Origin: Spirochaetes bacterium GWE1_32_154
Lineage (GTDB): Bacteria; Spirochaetota; GWE2-31-10
Reading direction: 5' to 3'
Assembly (NCBI GenBank): GCA_001829315.1
Contig: MIAY01000034.1
Coordinates: 1-64,000 of the forward strand
Length of the DNA stretch: 64,000 nucleotides
This document shows positions 9,488-18,520 of the stretch, piece after piece; positions within the stretch are counted from its first letter, which is position 1; the number at the start of each line of letters is the position of its first letter. The notes below the pieces were generated by a model. That model saw only the letters and a list, made by a program, of their open reading frames with translations. It was not told the DNA's origin and ran no database searches. The translations under genes and the position numbers were made by a program.

Positions 9488-10588
9488 ATGAAAAAAATTG
9501 CTTCTATACTTTTTACTTTCTTATATGTTTTTGCATTTTCTGAGGAAGTGCCGAACTTTAAATTACGGGGAAATGTTTCGCTTGTTGTTGATTATATGAC
9601 AGAATATCGTGACGGATTACGGTTTGACAATAACTATATGCCCGTTGATACGACGGGAATTGATTTTAGAGCAAAAAACGATCCTCATCATTCAATTGGT
9701 GATCCGGGACGGGTTATTGGTGGTACCTGGGGCGGGATTCAGGCAAAGATATATGCAAATTATTCAATTAGCACACCGGTATTAAATTTTAATAACCCGC
9801 TTATGAAAGATAATAATATCAAATTTACTGCAAATTATGAAATCAGCCCGATTACAACCAATTTCGGAGCTCAGGTGACATTTACACCGGTTGCATTTCT
9901 CATATTTAATACCGGTTTTCTTGTCGGTCCGGCGTGGAAAATTAATGATACATTAGCTGGTTTGGGTTTAAATAATAAAGGAACAATACAGCGGTTGGAT
10001 TTTGGCGGTCCGGTTTTTCAACAGTGGTTTAGTGTTACATTTCAGATGGATACAGCGTTTGTGTTGCCGCAACAGGTTCAGAAATGGACGCACTTTGTTT
10101 TTCTCGGTACAACGACCATCAAGTACCAGGCGCTTATCGGCATTGATTACAACCAGCCTTATATGTATGAAGAGTGTCCCGGCGAACAACTTGGCGGATG
10201 GCGTTTAGTTGCTGATGCATTATTAGGATACCGGTACTATATAATAGAAGATAATGATTTTGACAAAGGCCGGTTTATAAAACGTGATAATCGAAATCTT
10301 ATAGTTACCGTCGGTATGTATGTATGGCTTGATTATCTTGACATATCCCATTTTAACGATTCACCAATGGCAGACGGCTGGGGGTCTGATTTTGCATTCC
10401 TGAATTTCGGGCCTGCCGGTCAGATTGATTTACCGGGCAATTTTTATATCAGGCTTTTTGCTATGTTTCGAAATGATAGAGTGTATACTGATGATACAGT
10501 TGGAAACCTCTATTATCAGGACAGGAAATATGCGGATTACAATATATTTTTCCGTTTTGCCGGCGGATTTATCGGTTGGAACTTTTAG
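9488..10588 (+). CDS. Probable outer-membrane beta-barrel protein
   Basis: A signal peptide (MKKIASILFTFLYVFAFS) is followed by about 345 residues rich in aromatic and glycine residues, with alternating strand-like segments. The C-terminal residue is Phe (FIGWNF), typical of BAM-inserted outer-membrane barrels. I recognise no specific family. It is divergent from the rhomboid/parE pair across a 160-bp spacer. A porin or adhesin-like role is possible but not shown. Confidence 0.6.
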   Translation: MKKIASILFTFLYVFAFSEEVPNFKLRGNVSLVVDYMTEYRDGLRFDNNYMPVDTTGIDFRAKNDPHHSIGDPGRVIGGTWGGIQAKIYANYSISTPVLNFNNPLMKDNNIKFTANYEISPITTNFGAQVTFTPVAFLIFNTGFLVGPAWKINDTLAGLGLNNKGTIQRLDFGGPVFQQWFSVTFQMDTAFVLPQQVQKWTHFVFLGTTTIKYQALIGIDYNQPYMYEECPGEQLGGWRLVADALLGYRYYIIEDNDFDKGRFIKRDNRNLIVTVGMYVWLDYLDISHFNDSPMADGWGSDFAFLNFGPAGQIDLPGNFYIRLFAMFRNDRVYTDDTVGNLYYQDRKYADYNIFFRFAGGFIGWNF

Positions 10589-10639
10589 AAATGCTTTTTA
10601 ATTACAAAAATACAAATACAATACAAAAAAAGAGATACA

Positions 10640-11755
10640 ATGTCATTTAAATCACTTGGTTTATCAGAAGAAATTATTAGAGCAGTACAAAAAATGGGGT
10701 ATAAAGAACCATTTAAAATCCAGACAGAAGCTATTCCTGTTATACTTTCCGGGAGTAATGTGATTGCACTTGCCAAAACCGGCTCAGGTAAAACTGCAGC
10801 TTTCGTTTTACCGATTTTACAGAAGCTACTTAATCAGAAGAAAGTTAGAAATATCATTAGTGTTTTAATTCTTGTGCCGACTCGTGAACTTGCTTTGCAG
10901 GTTGATGATGAAATTGCGAAATTCGGGGCGTTTTTAGGTAATTCCATAAAGCATAAGGTCGTATTCGGCGGTGTGTCAATTAATCCGCAAATGACAGGTT
11001 TGCGAACCGGAGCTGATATACTTGTTGCAACTCCCGGGCGATTACTTGACTTAATGGGACGAAATGCTGTTAACTTGAACTCTGTACATACCGTCGTATT
11101 TGATGAAGCGGACAGAATGCTCGATATGGGGTTCAGCAAGGATATTAAAAAGATTTCATCACAGTTTCCATTGAAAAAACAGACTTTATTGTTCTCTGCG
11201 ACAATGGATAAAGAAGTTATGGCTACAACACTCGGGCATTATCATAATTCTGTAATTATCGGTGAAGAAGAAGAGAAGGTTTCTGTTGATCAAATTGATC
11301 AATGTATTTACTTTGTAGAAGCATCAGAAAAAATGGATACACTTATTTCTATACTAAATTCAAATGAAGCAAAGCAGGTGCTTGTGTTTTCTTCAATGAA
11401 ACATCATGCAGATTCCGTAGGGAAAAAACTCGTGAAAGCCGGTATAATGGCAGAAGTTCTTCATGGTGATAAAAGTCAGGGGGCGAGAGTTCGAGCGTTA
11501 ACCGGTTTTAAAAATGGTACTGTTCGTGTATTAATAGCAACCGATCTTGCTTCCCGCGGTATCGATATAATAGATTTGCCGTTAGTGATTAATTATGAAT
11601 TACCAAGGTCACCGGCTGATTATATTCATCGAATAGGCAGAACCGGAAGAGCCGGTAAAAACGGCAAGGCAATTTCGCTTGTTTGCCCGGATGAAAAAGC
11701 ACATATGAAACTTATTGAAAAAAGAATGGGGAAAACGGTACGAGTTTGTAGTTAA
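10640..11755 (+). CDS. DEAD-box ATP-dependent RNA helicase (RhlE-type)
   Basis: All core motifs are visible: Q-motif (GYKEPFKIQTEAIP), Walker A AKTGSGKT, PTRELA, TPGR, DEAD in VFDEADRMLDMG, SAT, ATDLASRGID and HRIGRTGRAG. The protein is compact at 371 residues and stops just after the second RecA domain, without the basic tail of many RhlE/CsdA proteins. It unwinds structured RNA in ribosome assembly or mRNA decay. The start at 10640 has only a weak ribosome site (AAAGAGA). Decayed DNA lies immediately downstream. Confidence 0.93.
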   Translation: MSFKSLGLSEEIIRAVQKMGYKEPFKIQTEAIPVILSGSNVIALAKTGSGKTAAFVLPILQKLLNQKKVRNIISVLILVPTRELALQVDDEIAKFGAFLGNSIKHKVVFGGVSINPQMTGLRTGADILVATPGRLLDLMGRNAVNLNSVHTVVFDEADRMLDMGFSKDIKKISSQFPLKKQTLLFSATMDKEVMATTLGHYHNSVIIGEEEEKVSVDQIDQCIYFVEASEKMDTLISILNSNEAKQVLVFSSMKHHADSVGKKLVKAGIMAEVLHGDKSQGARVRALTGFKNGTVRVLIATDLASRGIDIIDLPLVINYELPRSPADYIHRIGRTGRAGKNGKAISLVCPDEKAHMKLIEKRMGKTVRVCS

Positions 11756-11764
11756 AATTCTACA

Positions 11765-11880
11765 TTAGAGTTTCTTGCTCTTGAAGGGGCTTGGCTTGAT
11801 GACAGGAGTGCCGGCGAGATAACAGAAGAGCTAAGAAGTTATCGTACTCAATCAAAACGGTTTGGAGCTGAAAGGAGTCC
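11765..11880 (+). pseudogene. Short remnant resembling a small antitoxin
   Basis: Open frame without a start, containing ALEGAWLDDRSAGEITEELRS followed by YRTQSKRF. The pattern (LDDRSAxEIxxxLRSYRT) recalls small antitoxins encoded beside PIN-domain toxins. There is no toxin downstream; the frame runs into a transposase remnant on the opposite strand. The assignment is tentative. Confidence 0.3.
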
Positions 11881-11882
11881 TT

Positions 11883-12157
11883 TCACAGTTTCTCTATCTC
11901 ATCAACTGCAAGTCCTGTATAAATAGAAATTACATCATTTTTCACTCCGTCCATCTTCATTATTCTGGCACTATTTACAGCTTTCTGGTATTCGCCTTCA
12001 GTAACCCCATCATCAAACGCTGTTTTCATCATAGCCGTTGCATCCCAATAATTTTTCAAACTTCTTTCGTATTCAACTAGTTGGTTTTTATTAAAGTTTG
12101 CAATCTCTGCTTTTTGAAACCAAAGTCTGTATATGGATTAATGTATCGTGATGTCAT
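11883..12157 (-). pseudogene. Internally deleted Rpn/PD-(D/E)XK nuclease transposase remnant
   Basis: On the minus strand the remnant opens with MTSRYINPYTDFGFKK, a typical N-terminus of Rpn-family recombination-promoting nucleases. It passes directly, with a one-base frame change, into a typical C-terminal region (AEIANFNKNQLVEYERSLKN, MMKTAFDDGVTEGEY, GLAVDEIEKL, stop). Family members are about 300 residues; here about 200 catalytic-core residues are missing. Both gene ends survive and the nuclease body is gone, so it cannot be active. Confidence 0.75.
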
Positions 12158-12268
12158 TTTTGTATCCTCAGATTCATTATATCCGATTTATTTTATTTTA
12201 AAATTACCAACAAATATCTTGTCTAATAGTACAAAATTCATTACTTTTGTGTTAAAATAAAGTATGTG

Positions 12269-12317
12269 GGCCTCTTGCAAAAATACTCTTTTTTTCTCGA
12301 ATTTTTGCATGAGCCTC
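12269..12317 (+). repeat. MITE-like element, short single-hairpin form
   Basis: This 49-bp copy runs from GGCCTCTTGC to GCATGAGCCTC and has only the AAAAATACTC/CTCGAATTTTTGC hairpin. TGTG flanks both sides if the left end is read one base short. It ends four bases before the GGAGGAG ribosome site of the next gene. Confidence 0.7.
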
Positions 12318-12330
12318 TGTGGAGGAGATT

Positions 12331-13002
12331 ATGTTTTTATTTACCGGAAGTAAAAAAGTAGACAGGCTTGAAGAATCTATAATGAGTATGAATGAATCGA
12401 TTAAAAGGATGAATGATTCGATAGAGAGGTTTTCTGTTGAAACGAGATTAATGTTTCAAGAAACCGATAAGAAATGGCAGGAAACTGACAAAAAATGGCA
12501 GGAAACAGATAAGAAATTCCAGGAAACCGAAAAACAAATTGCAGAGACAGATAAAAAATTTCGTAAACTTGAAGGGCTTTTTACCTCACAGTGGGGTAAA
12601 ATGATTGAAGCAATGGTTCAGCCTGCTGCATTGAAATTATTTCAGGATCGTGGGATTGAGGTGCGTGAGGCTTTTCAGCGTATTGAAATAAGAAGAGATG
12701 ATCTGCAGAAGGAATTTGATATGATTTTAATTAATGGTGATGTTGTTATTGTCATTGAAGTTAAATCAACATTGAAAACTGATGATGTAAAGAAACATAT
12801 TGAATCACTAAAAATGTTTCATAAGTATATGCCGGCATTTTCTGATAAAAGGGTATTTGGTGCTGTGGCCTATCTTTCGTGTGATGAACATTCAGAGAAA
12901 TATGCGTATAGAAACGGGTTGTTTGTGATTACGATGACCGGAGAGGATCTGGTTGAGATTAAAAATGACCTTAATTTTAAACCGGTAGATTTTGTTGCGT
13001 GA
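12331..13002 (+). CDS. Coiled-coil protein with PD-(D/E)XK nuclease-like domain (DUF3782-type)
   Basis: The first 90 residues are a coiled coil that includes near-perfect heptads of the type QETDKKW, encoded by 21-bp tandem repeats. The second half has FDMILINGDVVIVIEVKST, the D...ExK pattern of PD-(D/E)XK nucleases, followed by LKTDDVKKHIESL. Proteins of this architecture are common as multicopy hypotheticals in cyanobacteria and spirochaetes; their role is not established. The ATG at 12331 is chosen for its ideal GGAGGAG site; a GTG at 12319 overlaps the MITE target duplication. The gene appears to stand alone. Confidence 0.7.
   Translation: MFLFTGSKKVDRLEESIMSMNESIKRMNDSIERFSVETRLMFQETDKKWQETDKKWQETDKKFQETEKQIAETDKKFRKLEGLFTSQWGKMIEAMVQPAALKLFQDRGIEVREAFQRIEIRRDDLQKEFDMILINGDVVIVIEVKSTLKTDDVKKHIESLKMFHKYMPAFSDKRVFGAVAYLSCDEHSEKYAYRNGLFVITMTGEDLVEIKNDLNFKPVDFVA
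12457..12561 (+). repeat. Five 21-bp tandem repeats coding heptads
   Basis: Units of CARGAAACNGAYAARAAATGG type repeat about five times within the coiled-coil coding region. The third base varies while the protein heptad is kept. Copy number may change by slippage. Confidence 0.7.
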
Positions 13003-13286
13003 AATATATTATTTGAACTTCAGGTTCAATAAAAATAAGATTGCTATATGCAGGTCAACTTAAATACTTTTCTGCTAAATCGTTAAATCATAAATTTTTC
13101 ATTAATAAGATTTATAGGTGCCATACAGTTTTTAAGAAGTTTAGCCACGGATACATACGATGCACGCTGATAAAATAATAGTAAATTAACGTTTTTTTAA
13201 TTAAAAATGTATTATAATAACAGAACTCTATTATTTTTCAAATTTATTGAGTGTTTTTTTAACAATGGTCGCAAAAGGAGAATATT

Positions 13287-15182
13287 ATGAAACAATCACT
13301 GGTCTTTTTACTCTTTTCAATTTTTTTACTTTCAGGATGTGGTGATGCTACCGCACCGGCAACAAATCCGCCATCAGAGAATAGTGATTATTCACTAAGT
13401 TCTGACGGCAAAATAGCAACGGTATCAACATCAAAAGGTTTAAAAGATATGCTTGCAACCGCTAGTGTTGAAACAATTAAATTACAGTCAGGGACTTATG
13501 ACGAAGACTATGAAATCAATGATAAAAAAACAATTGAAGGTTCTTCAACTACAACGATAAATAAAATATCTGTAAATCAATCCGGGGCGAAAATCAGTTC
13601 ACCAAAAATAACAACATTACTTGCCGGTAAAGGTATAGGAGATGGTGAATTAACACTGGATAATGTCACTATAGAAGGCGATGCTGTTTTTCAGGGAGGC
13701 GGAGCTAATAGTATAAAAGTGACCGGTACATCAATTTTTAACGGTGCTGTAACACTTGATAAGGCAGGCGTAAGTCTTAAAATGGGGGCTCTTACAGAAA
13801 TAAGAAAATCACTGGTTGTTTTACAACCGGCAAGCCTGATGCCTATTGATACGACTGCTGATTTACCAACTATTACCGGTTCTGTCGTTATAAATTATAC
13901 AGAAGCAAATAGCGGGGCAACGACTATAAATATTAAAGCAACAAATTTGGTTATTGGTGCTACTGTTACTAATGTAACGATTGAGGCTAGTGCTGAAATT
14001 GCTTCATTATATACAGCGGTAGCTAGTATAATTATTGCGAATAGTGGAAAAATTGAGTCTGCTAATGATTCATCTGCTATTACAGGTGTTCCTGCTGATT
14101 TAATTGAAGCGGTTGATTTAAGTACAAATTATGAATTACAGGAAATAATTGCATTATCTCAATTTAATATTTCATTATTTTCAGAGTTGGACATTAATGC
14201 TATAGCAGGTAATTTTGAGTTACCAACAACAGTCTTCATTTCAGATACTATTTCTCCTTCTATAACATGGACTTCAAGTAATACTGAAGTTTTGTCGTTT
14301 ACTAATGGAACTGCTACTGTTACTCAGCCGAATATTGCAACATCTGTGGTACTAACAGCATCGGTGACTATTGGCGGAATTACAAAAACAAAAGATTTTA
14401 CCGTTAATGTACTTGCAAAAGTTAATTCGGATAATCTTTCAAAATTACCCGCAGAAGCTGATGGAACATGGGTAATGCCTAATAGTACATTATCATTTAT
14501 AATAAATACGTCTAAGATGACTATGAGTACTTCAACATATGGAGTTGAATATGATAAGACTACCGGACAGATGTATTATATAGCAGATAGCGAGTATAAG
14601 ATAATGACTGGTCTTTTCTGGAAAGATTCAACCTTTATAAATATGGGTGTAGCATTAACAAAAGGAACTGGAACGGTAACGGGTACATTACTTAATTTAC
14701 CTGCCGATGCTGATGGTACATGGACAATGTCCGGTTCTCCTCTATTCACGATTAGCAATTCAGTAATGACAACTTCTGATTCACAAATATTTACTATTCG
14801 GTATGATAGCGATAACGGACAAATTTATATTATTACGTCTGATGCAACTTCTCCTATGTCAGAAACTTTCTGGAATGGAACAGTTTTTACTATTAAGGGT
14901 ATTTTATTAACAAAAGGAACAGGAACTGATGGTGGTACAAGTACGGGAGTATATATTAACTTACCTACAACAGCAAATGGTTCATGGGGGGTCGGAGGTG
15001 TATCTGTTTTTTCAATAACAGATTCATCAATGCTTCTTGAAGGTAATACATTTGTTATACAGTATGATCAGGGGTCTGGAGAACTTTATACACTCATAAC
15101 AGGTAATCCGATTGCAATGACGGGGTATGTCTGGAATGGTACCGTATTTATTGTAAGCGGACAGACTTTGACCAAACTTTAA
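13287..15182 (+). CDS. Large surface lipoprotein with Ig-like and triple C-terminal repeats
   Basis: The signal peptide ends in a lipobox (LLSGC, Cys18), so the protein should be lipid-anchored. Residues about 45-270 look like a beta-solenoid (short repeating strands such as TLDNVTIEGDAVFQGGG). About residues 290-375 form a bacterial Ig-like domain (PSITWTSSNTEVLSF). The end holds three copies of a roughly 80-residue unit (LPAEADGTWVM, LPADADGTWTM, LPTTANGSWGV, each closing near LTK). No enzyme motif is seen. It is a cell-surface structural or binding protein of unknown target. A strong terminator follows. Confidence 0.7.
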   Translation: MKQSLVFLLFSIFLLSGCGDATAPATNPPSENSDYSLSSDGKIATVSTSKGLKDMLATASVETIKLQSGTYDEDYEINDKKTIEGSSTTTINKISVNQSGAKISSPKITTLLAGKGIGDGELTLDNVTIEGDAVFQGGGANSIKVTGTSIFNGAVTLDKAGVSLKMGALTEIRKSLVVLQPASLMPIDTTADLPTITGSVVINYTEANSGATTINIKATNLVIGATVTNVTIEASAEIASLYTAVASIIIANSGKIESANDSSAITGVPADLIEAVDLSTNYELQEIIALSQFNISLFSELDINAIAGNFELPTTVFISDTISPSITWTSSNTEVLSFTNGTATVTQPNIATSVVLTASVTIGGITKTKDFTVNVLAKVNSDNLSKLPAEADGTWVMPNSTLSFIINTSKMTMSTSTYGVEYDKTTGQMYYIADSEYKIMTGLFWKDSTFINMGVALTKGTGTVTGTLLNLPADADGTWTMSGSPLFTISNSVMTTSDSQIFTIRYDSDNGQIYIITSDATSPMSETFWNGTVFTIKGILLTKGTGTDGGTSTGVYINLPTTANGSWGVGGVSVFSITDSSMLLEGNTFVIQYDQGSGELYTLITGNPIAMTGYVWNGTVFIVSGQTLTKL

Positions 15183-15196
15183 TGCAAATTATATAA

Positions 15197-15230
15197 AAAA
15201 AATGAGGATATAAATATCCTCATTTTTTTT
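15197..15230 (+). terminator. Rho-independent terminator
   Basis: AATGAGGATAT-AA-ATATCCTCATT is a perfect 11-bp stem followed by eight T. It ends the lipoprotein transcript. Confidence 0.88.
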
Positions 15231-15299
15231 TACATTTTAAAGTTTTTTTAGTATAGTAAATACGAACATCTTTTCTATTGTGCAACATAAGGTAAACTC

Positions 15300-16103
15300 A
15301 TGGAAGAAAAAGTTTTTTTATTCATAACAGATATTCATCAGCAGATTGACAATGTGAAAGCATTGGATTTTTCTATCTATGATGGTGTTATATGTGCGGG
15401 TGATATTATTGATCCTGCCAATCAGTCGGTTGAAACCGGTAAAAAAATACTGTCGCTATTACCTGAAGATACTTTTATTATTCCTGGTAATTGTGATACC
15501 GACCGGGAAATTTATTCTTTACTATGCGGGATGAAAAACTGCATTGAAAGGACAACTAAACAGATATTCAACATTCCCATTGCCGGTATCGGGCGTTCGA
15601 GGTCATTAGAAGATGATATCAATGTATACCGCGATTATTTTCTCGATGATAAAACCAGAGTCGATGAGTTTATTAATTCAGGCGGTTCGCATTTTATTCT
15701 AAAATATGCCGGTATCAATAGTAATAAAACAGTTATTGACAATAAAACAATTATAAGGCAAAATACAGTGTTCTTTGAAAAGTTTATATCATATACCGAA
15801 TCGGAATTGTATGATATATTCAACGGTAATGAATTAACCAATGGTATACTGGTAACACATTCACCACCGTATGGGGTTTTAGACAAACTCCCCGGTTTAC
15901 CGCATATCGGTAGTAACGGCGTTTTGCATTGTATACAGATTGCAAATCCAACGCTTATACTATCGGGGCATTTTCATGAACTCGCAGGAATTGTTCATGA
16001 AAACGGAAAGGTTTATTTTAATCCCGGTTCATTAAAAGATGGATATTACGGTGTTATTCACGTTAAAGATGATACGTTTGATTGTTTAATTAAGAAATTA
16101 TAA
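15300..16103 (+). CDS. Calcineurin-like metallophosphoesterase
   Basis: Metal-binding motifs of the family appear in order: TDIH, GDIID, GNCD, THSPP and GHFHE. GNCD in place of GNHD is found in YfcE/archaeal-type members. There is no signal peptide, so it should act in the cytoplasm on phosphodiesters or nucleotides. A nucleotide-cyclase-like gene starts 19 bases downstream, so a role as its cyclic-nucleotide phosphodiesterase is plausible (inference). The ATG at 15300 follows AAGGTA. About 75 residues between GNCD and THSPP are atypically long and unassigned. Confidence 0.8.
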   Translation: MEEKVFLFITDIHQQIDNVKALDFSIYDGVICAGDIIDPANQSVETGKKILSLLPEDTFIIPGNCDTDREIYSLLCGMKNCIERTTKQIFNIPIAGIGRSRSLEDDINVYRDYFLDDKTRVDEFINSGGSHFILKYAGINSNKTVIDNKTIIRQNTVFFEKFISYTESELYDIFNGNELTNGILVTHSPPYGVLDKLPGLPHIGSNGVLHCIQIANPTLILSGHFHELAGIVHENGKVYFNPGSLKDGYYGVIHVKDDTFDCLIKKL

Positions 16104-16122
16104 AAAAAAGTAAGGGTTTACA

Positions 16123-17625
16123 ATGCGAAATCAGTTGATGGTGGAAATATACAAAAGAGTTAATCTCTTAAATGCAGAACTGTCTGCAAAAAAGATTGAT
16201 TCTGTTGATTGTTTAAAAAAATCGTATATAAAACTTAAAGAAGATGTTTTTCTTATTATATCCAAGGACCCTGAACTTGAAGCTAATCAGGATTTAAAAG
16301 GTAAAGTTGTAAAAGTTATTAATGATGAACTCGATAATTCATACCAGATTTCATACAGCATTTTTAAGAAGTTTTTCTGGGGCGAGTTTGAAAAGTTAAA
16401 TGAAAAATCATACCCTGAGTTATGGTCAATTCTTGTGGATAAAGATGGTGAACTGCACCGCGTGTTTGATGATTTCCCGGTAACTATTGCTATGATGGAT
16501 TTTCACGGCTACACTAAATTCTCAAATGATATCAAATATAATAAAACACCGCTTATGGAATTTGGTGAAGGGTTACCGGCAAAAATACAGGAGATTTGTA
16601 GAAAATGCCATTCGTTTGTGTATGAAATAGAAGGTGATTCTCTGATAATTATCGGACCCGAAAACCCCTATTTTGTTATGACTGCTGTTGTTTCAATAAT
16701 TGAACTTGCTAAACAGAAAACATTATTTCAGAATAGTAATCTCAAAGCATACTATAATATTGAACTGAAAAACCCGATGATTAAAAAATTTGAAATGAAT
16801 GCGGCAATTACAACCGGCGGACAGGTTTTTATCAATAACAAAGGAAGTCTTATCGGCGCTGTTATTTCTGAAGCAAGCAGGATATTAAAAATAATCAATA
16901 TGAAAAAACCTGAAATGTCGGGTGTTATAATAAGTGACAAGATTCACCGGAATATGGAGCGTTTTAAAAACGAACCGGGGTATTTTTTCTTATCACCCAA
17001 TTCTATCAGTAATCCATATTTAGTTGATGTGAAGGGAATGAGGTTAAAAATACGGGAGTTTTTTATTGAAGACAAAAAGTATGTCAAAATATGTGATGGG
17101 TATACACTTGAATTGTATAAATTAATGAAATTAAAAAATCCATCAAAGTGGTATAATATCATTATCATTTATACAAAAATGGTTGTTGAGGTTTTAAAAA
17201 CGGTTTCAGTTAATTTGAAAATTGACCGGAATGAATATACCGGTGAGGGTTTGGTCTATATGCTTGAGGAATATATGGTACGATGGATAAATCGTCCGAC
17301 TCCTGATATTGCGAGAAAATTGATCGATATTATCAATAAAGTCTATTTAAACTGCAATGATGTAAAAGATGTTATTGCAATATATTATGAGTTTGTTAAT
17401 GATAATTTTTCTGTTATTTTGAGCAGGCTTGATAATTTCTATGAGAACACATTACTGAAAGAGAAAGAAAAAAATAGAAAACTAAAAATTCTCGTTGATG
17501 AATATTCAGCAGAAATTGATAATTTAAAAACCAGATATTTCCCGCGAAGAATGTTTGAAACACTTTTATCAAATTCTACGGTGATTGAGGAAATTAGTGA
17601 TATTCCTTATATCGGGAAGCGATAG
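16123..17625 (+). CDS. Class III adenylate/guanylate-cyclase-like protein
   Basis: Residues about 120-290 fit a cyclase homology domain. MMDFHGYTKFS holds the first metal Asp, EIEGDSLIII the second, and AAITTGGQVFINNKGSLIGAVISEASRI matches the glycine-rich stretch followed by the Asn/Ser-x-A-x-R helix of class III cyclases. The first 110 and last 200 residues match no domain I know; the last 50 look coiled-coil. No membrane segment is seen. Whether it makes cAMP, makes cGMP or only binds nucleotides is uncertain. It probably shares an operon with the upstream phosphoesterase. It converges on surE with 5 bases between stops. Confidence 0.7.
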   Translation: MRNQLMVEIYKRVNLLNAELSAKKIDSVDCLKKSYIKLKEDVFLIISKDPELEANQDLKGKVVKVINDELDNSYQISYSIFKKFFWGEFEKLNEKSYPELWSILVDKDGELHRVFDDFPVTIAMMDFHGYTKFSNDIKYNKTPLMEFGEGLPAKIQEICRKCHSFVYEIEGDSLIIIGPENPYFVMTAVVSIIELAKQKTLFQNSNLKAYYNIELKNPMIKKFEMNAAITTGGQVFINNKGSLIGAVISEASRILKIINMKKPEMSGVIISDKIHRNMERFKNEPGYFFLSPNSISNPYLVDVKGMRLKIREFFIEDKKYVKICDGYTLELYKLMKLKNPSKWYNIIIIYTKMVVEVLKTVSVNLKIDRNEYTGEGLVYMLEEYMVRWINRPTPDIARKLIDIINKVYLNCNDVKDVIAIYYEFVNDNFSVILSRLDNFYENTLLKEKEKNRKLKILVDEYSAEIDNLKTRYFPRRMFETLLSNSTVIEEISDIPYIGKR

Positions 17626-17630
17626 AATTT

Positions 17631-18371
17631 TTAGATATCATCTATAGTTAACACTTTTTTATTAACTTCAGGCATAGGATTAATGAGGGTAATGGATATG
17701 TAGTCTGCATTAATTGCACCGGAATCAGTGTTTTCATCCGTGTCAAAATTAGGTTTTTCACCGTTTATCCAGTAATACCGACCTTGCTGCGGAGAATCAA
17801 AGGTAACGAGATTGTCTGAATAAGCGTGTTTATGAGATAACCGGGTTTGTTTTATACCTTTCAAATCTGCATACGAACAGTGCGGGAAATTGATATTGAT
17901 TACATAATCAGTTGAGAGCTGGTTAAAAATCTGATCAAGATGTATATCGAAGAAGTTTTTTATGAGAGGTGAATTGATTGTGTTATTGATTACCGCAGAT
18001 GATAATGCAATTGAAGGTATGCCGGAAAGTGCGGCCTGTCTTGCTGCACCGACAGTTCCTGAATAAATCGTATCAACGCCAAGGTTATACCCATGATTTA
18101 TACCTGAAATCACCACGTCCGGTCGTATCGGGAGAATGCCTAAAAACCCGAAATGAATACAATCTGCCGGTGTTGAATTTAAAACCCATTTATTTGCTTC
18201 TGTTTTAACTAATTTTATTGAATCTCGAAAAGTCAGTGAATGTGAAGCCCCGCTTCTTTCTTTATCGGGAGCAATTGTATAAACCTCATGTCCTTTTGAT
18301 AAAAAGTATGTTTCTAAAAAAAGAATGCCATCGGCCAGATATCCGTCATCATTTGTTAATACTATTTTCAT
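17631..18371 (-). CDS. surE: 5'-nucleotidase SurE
   Basis: SurE is a metal-dependent nucleoside-5'-monophosphate phosphatase linked to stationary-phase survival. It begins with LTNDDGYLADG, the family's metal-binding DD, and also has APDKERSGASHSLTF, VISGINHGYNLG and YSGTVGAARQAAL. The 246-residue length is standard. It is transcribed alone, divergent from the downstream MCP. Confidence 0.95.
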   Translation of the reverse strand: MKIVLTNDDGYLADGILFLETYFLSKGHEVYTIAPDKERSGASHSLTFRDSIKLVKTEANKWVLNSTPADCIHFGFLGILPIRPDVVISGINHGYNLGVDTIYSGTVGAARQAALSGIPSIALSSAVINNTINSPLIKNFFDIHLDQIFNQLSTDYVININFPHCSYADLKGIKQTRLSHKHAYSDNLVTFDSPQQGRYYWINGEKPNFDTDENTDSGAINADYISITLINPMPEVNKKVLTIDDI

Positions 18372-18520
18372 GGGTGTTATCCTCGGTTTTTACGAACTTC
18401 GACTATAAACACTTTTTAATTATAAATCAATGTATTGATTTGATTTTTTCAAAAATAAACCGATAAAAATAACATCATACATTTAAAACATATTAGAATT
18501 TGAAATACAGGGGCTAATTG

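Noticed and set aside
11862..12080. 72-codon plus-strand frame over the transposase remnant
   Set aside because: The opposite strand reads as a recognisable Rpn C-terminus; the plus frame has no family resemblance.
13013..13029. TTGAAC/GTTCAA hairpin as terminator
   Set aside because: Six-bp stem with no T-run; too weak to call.
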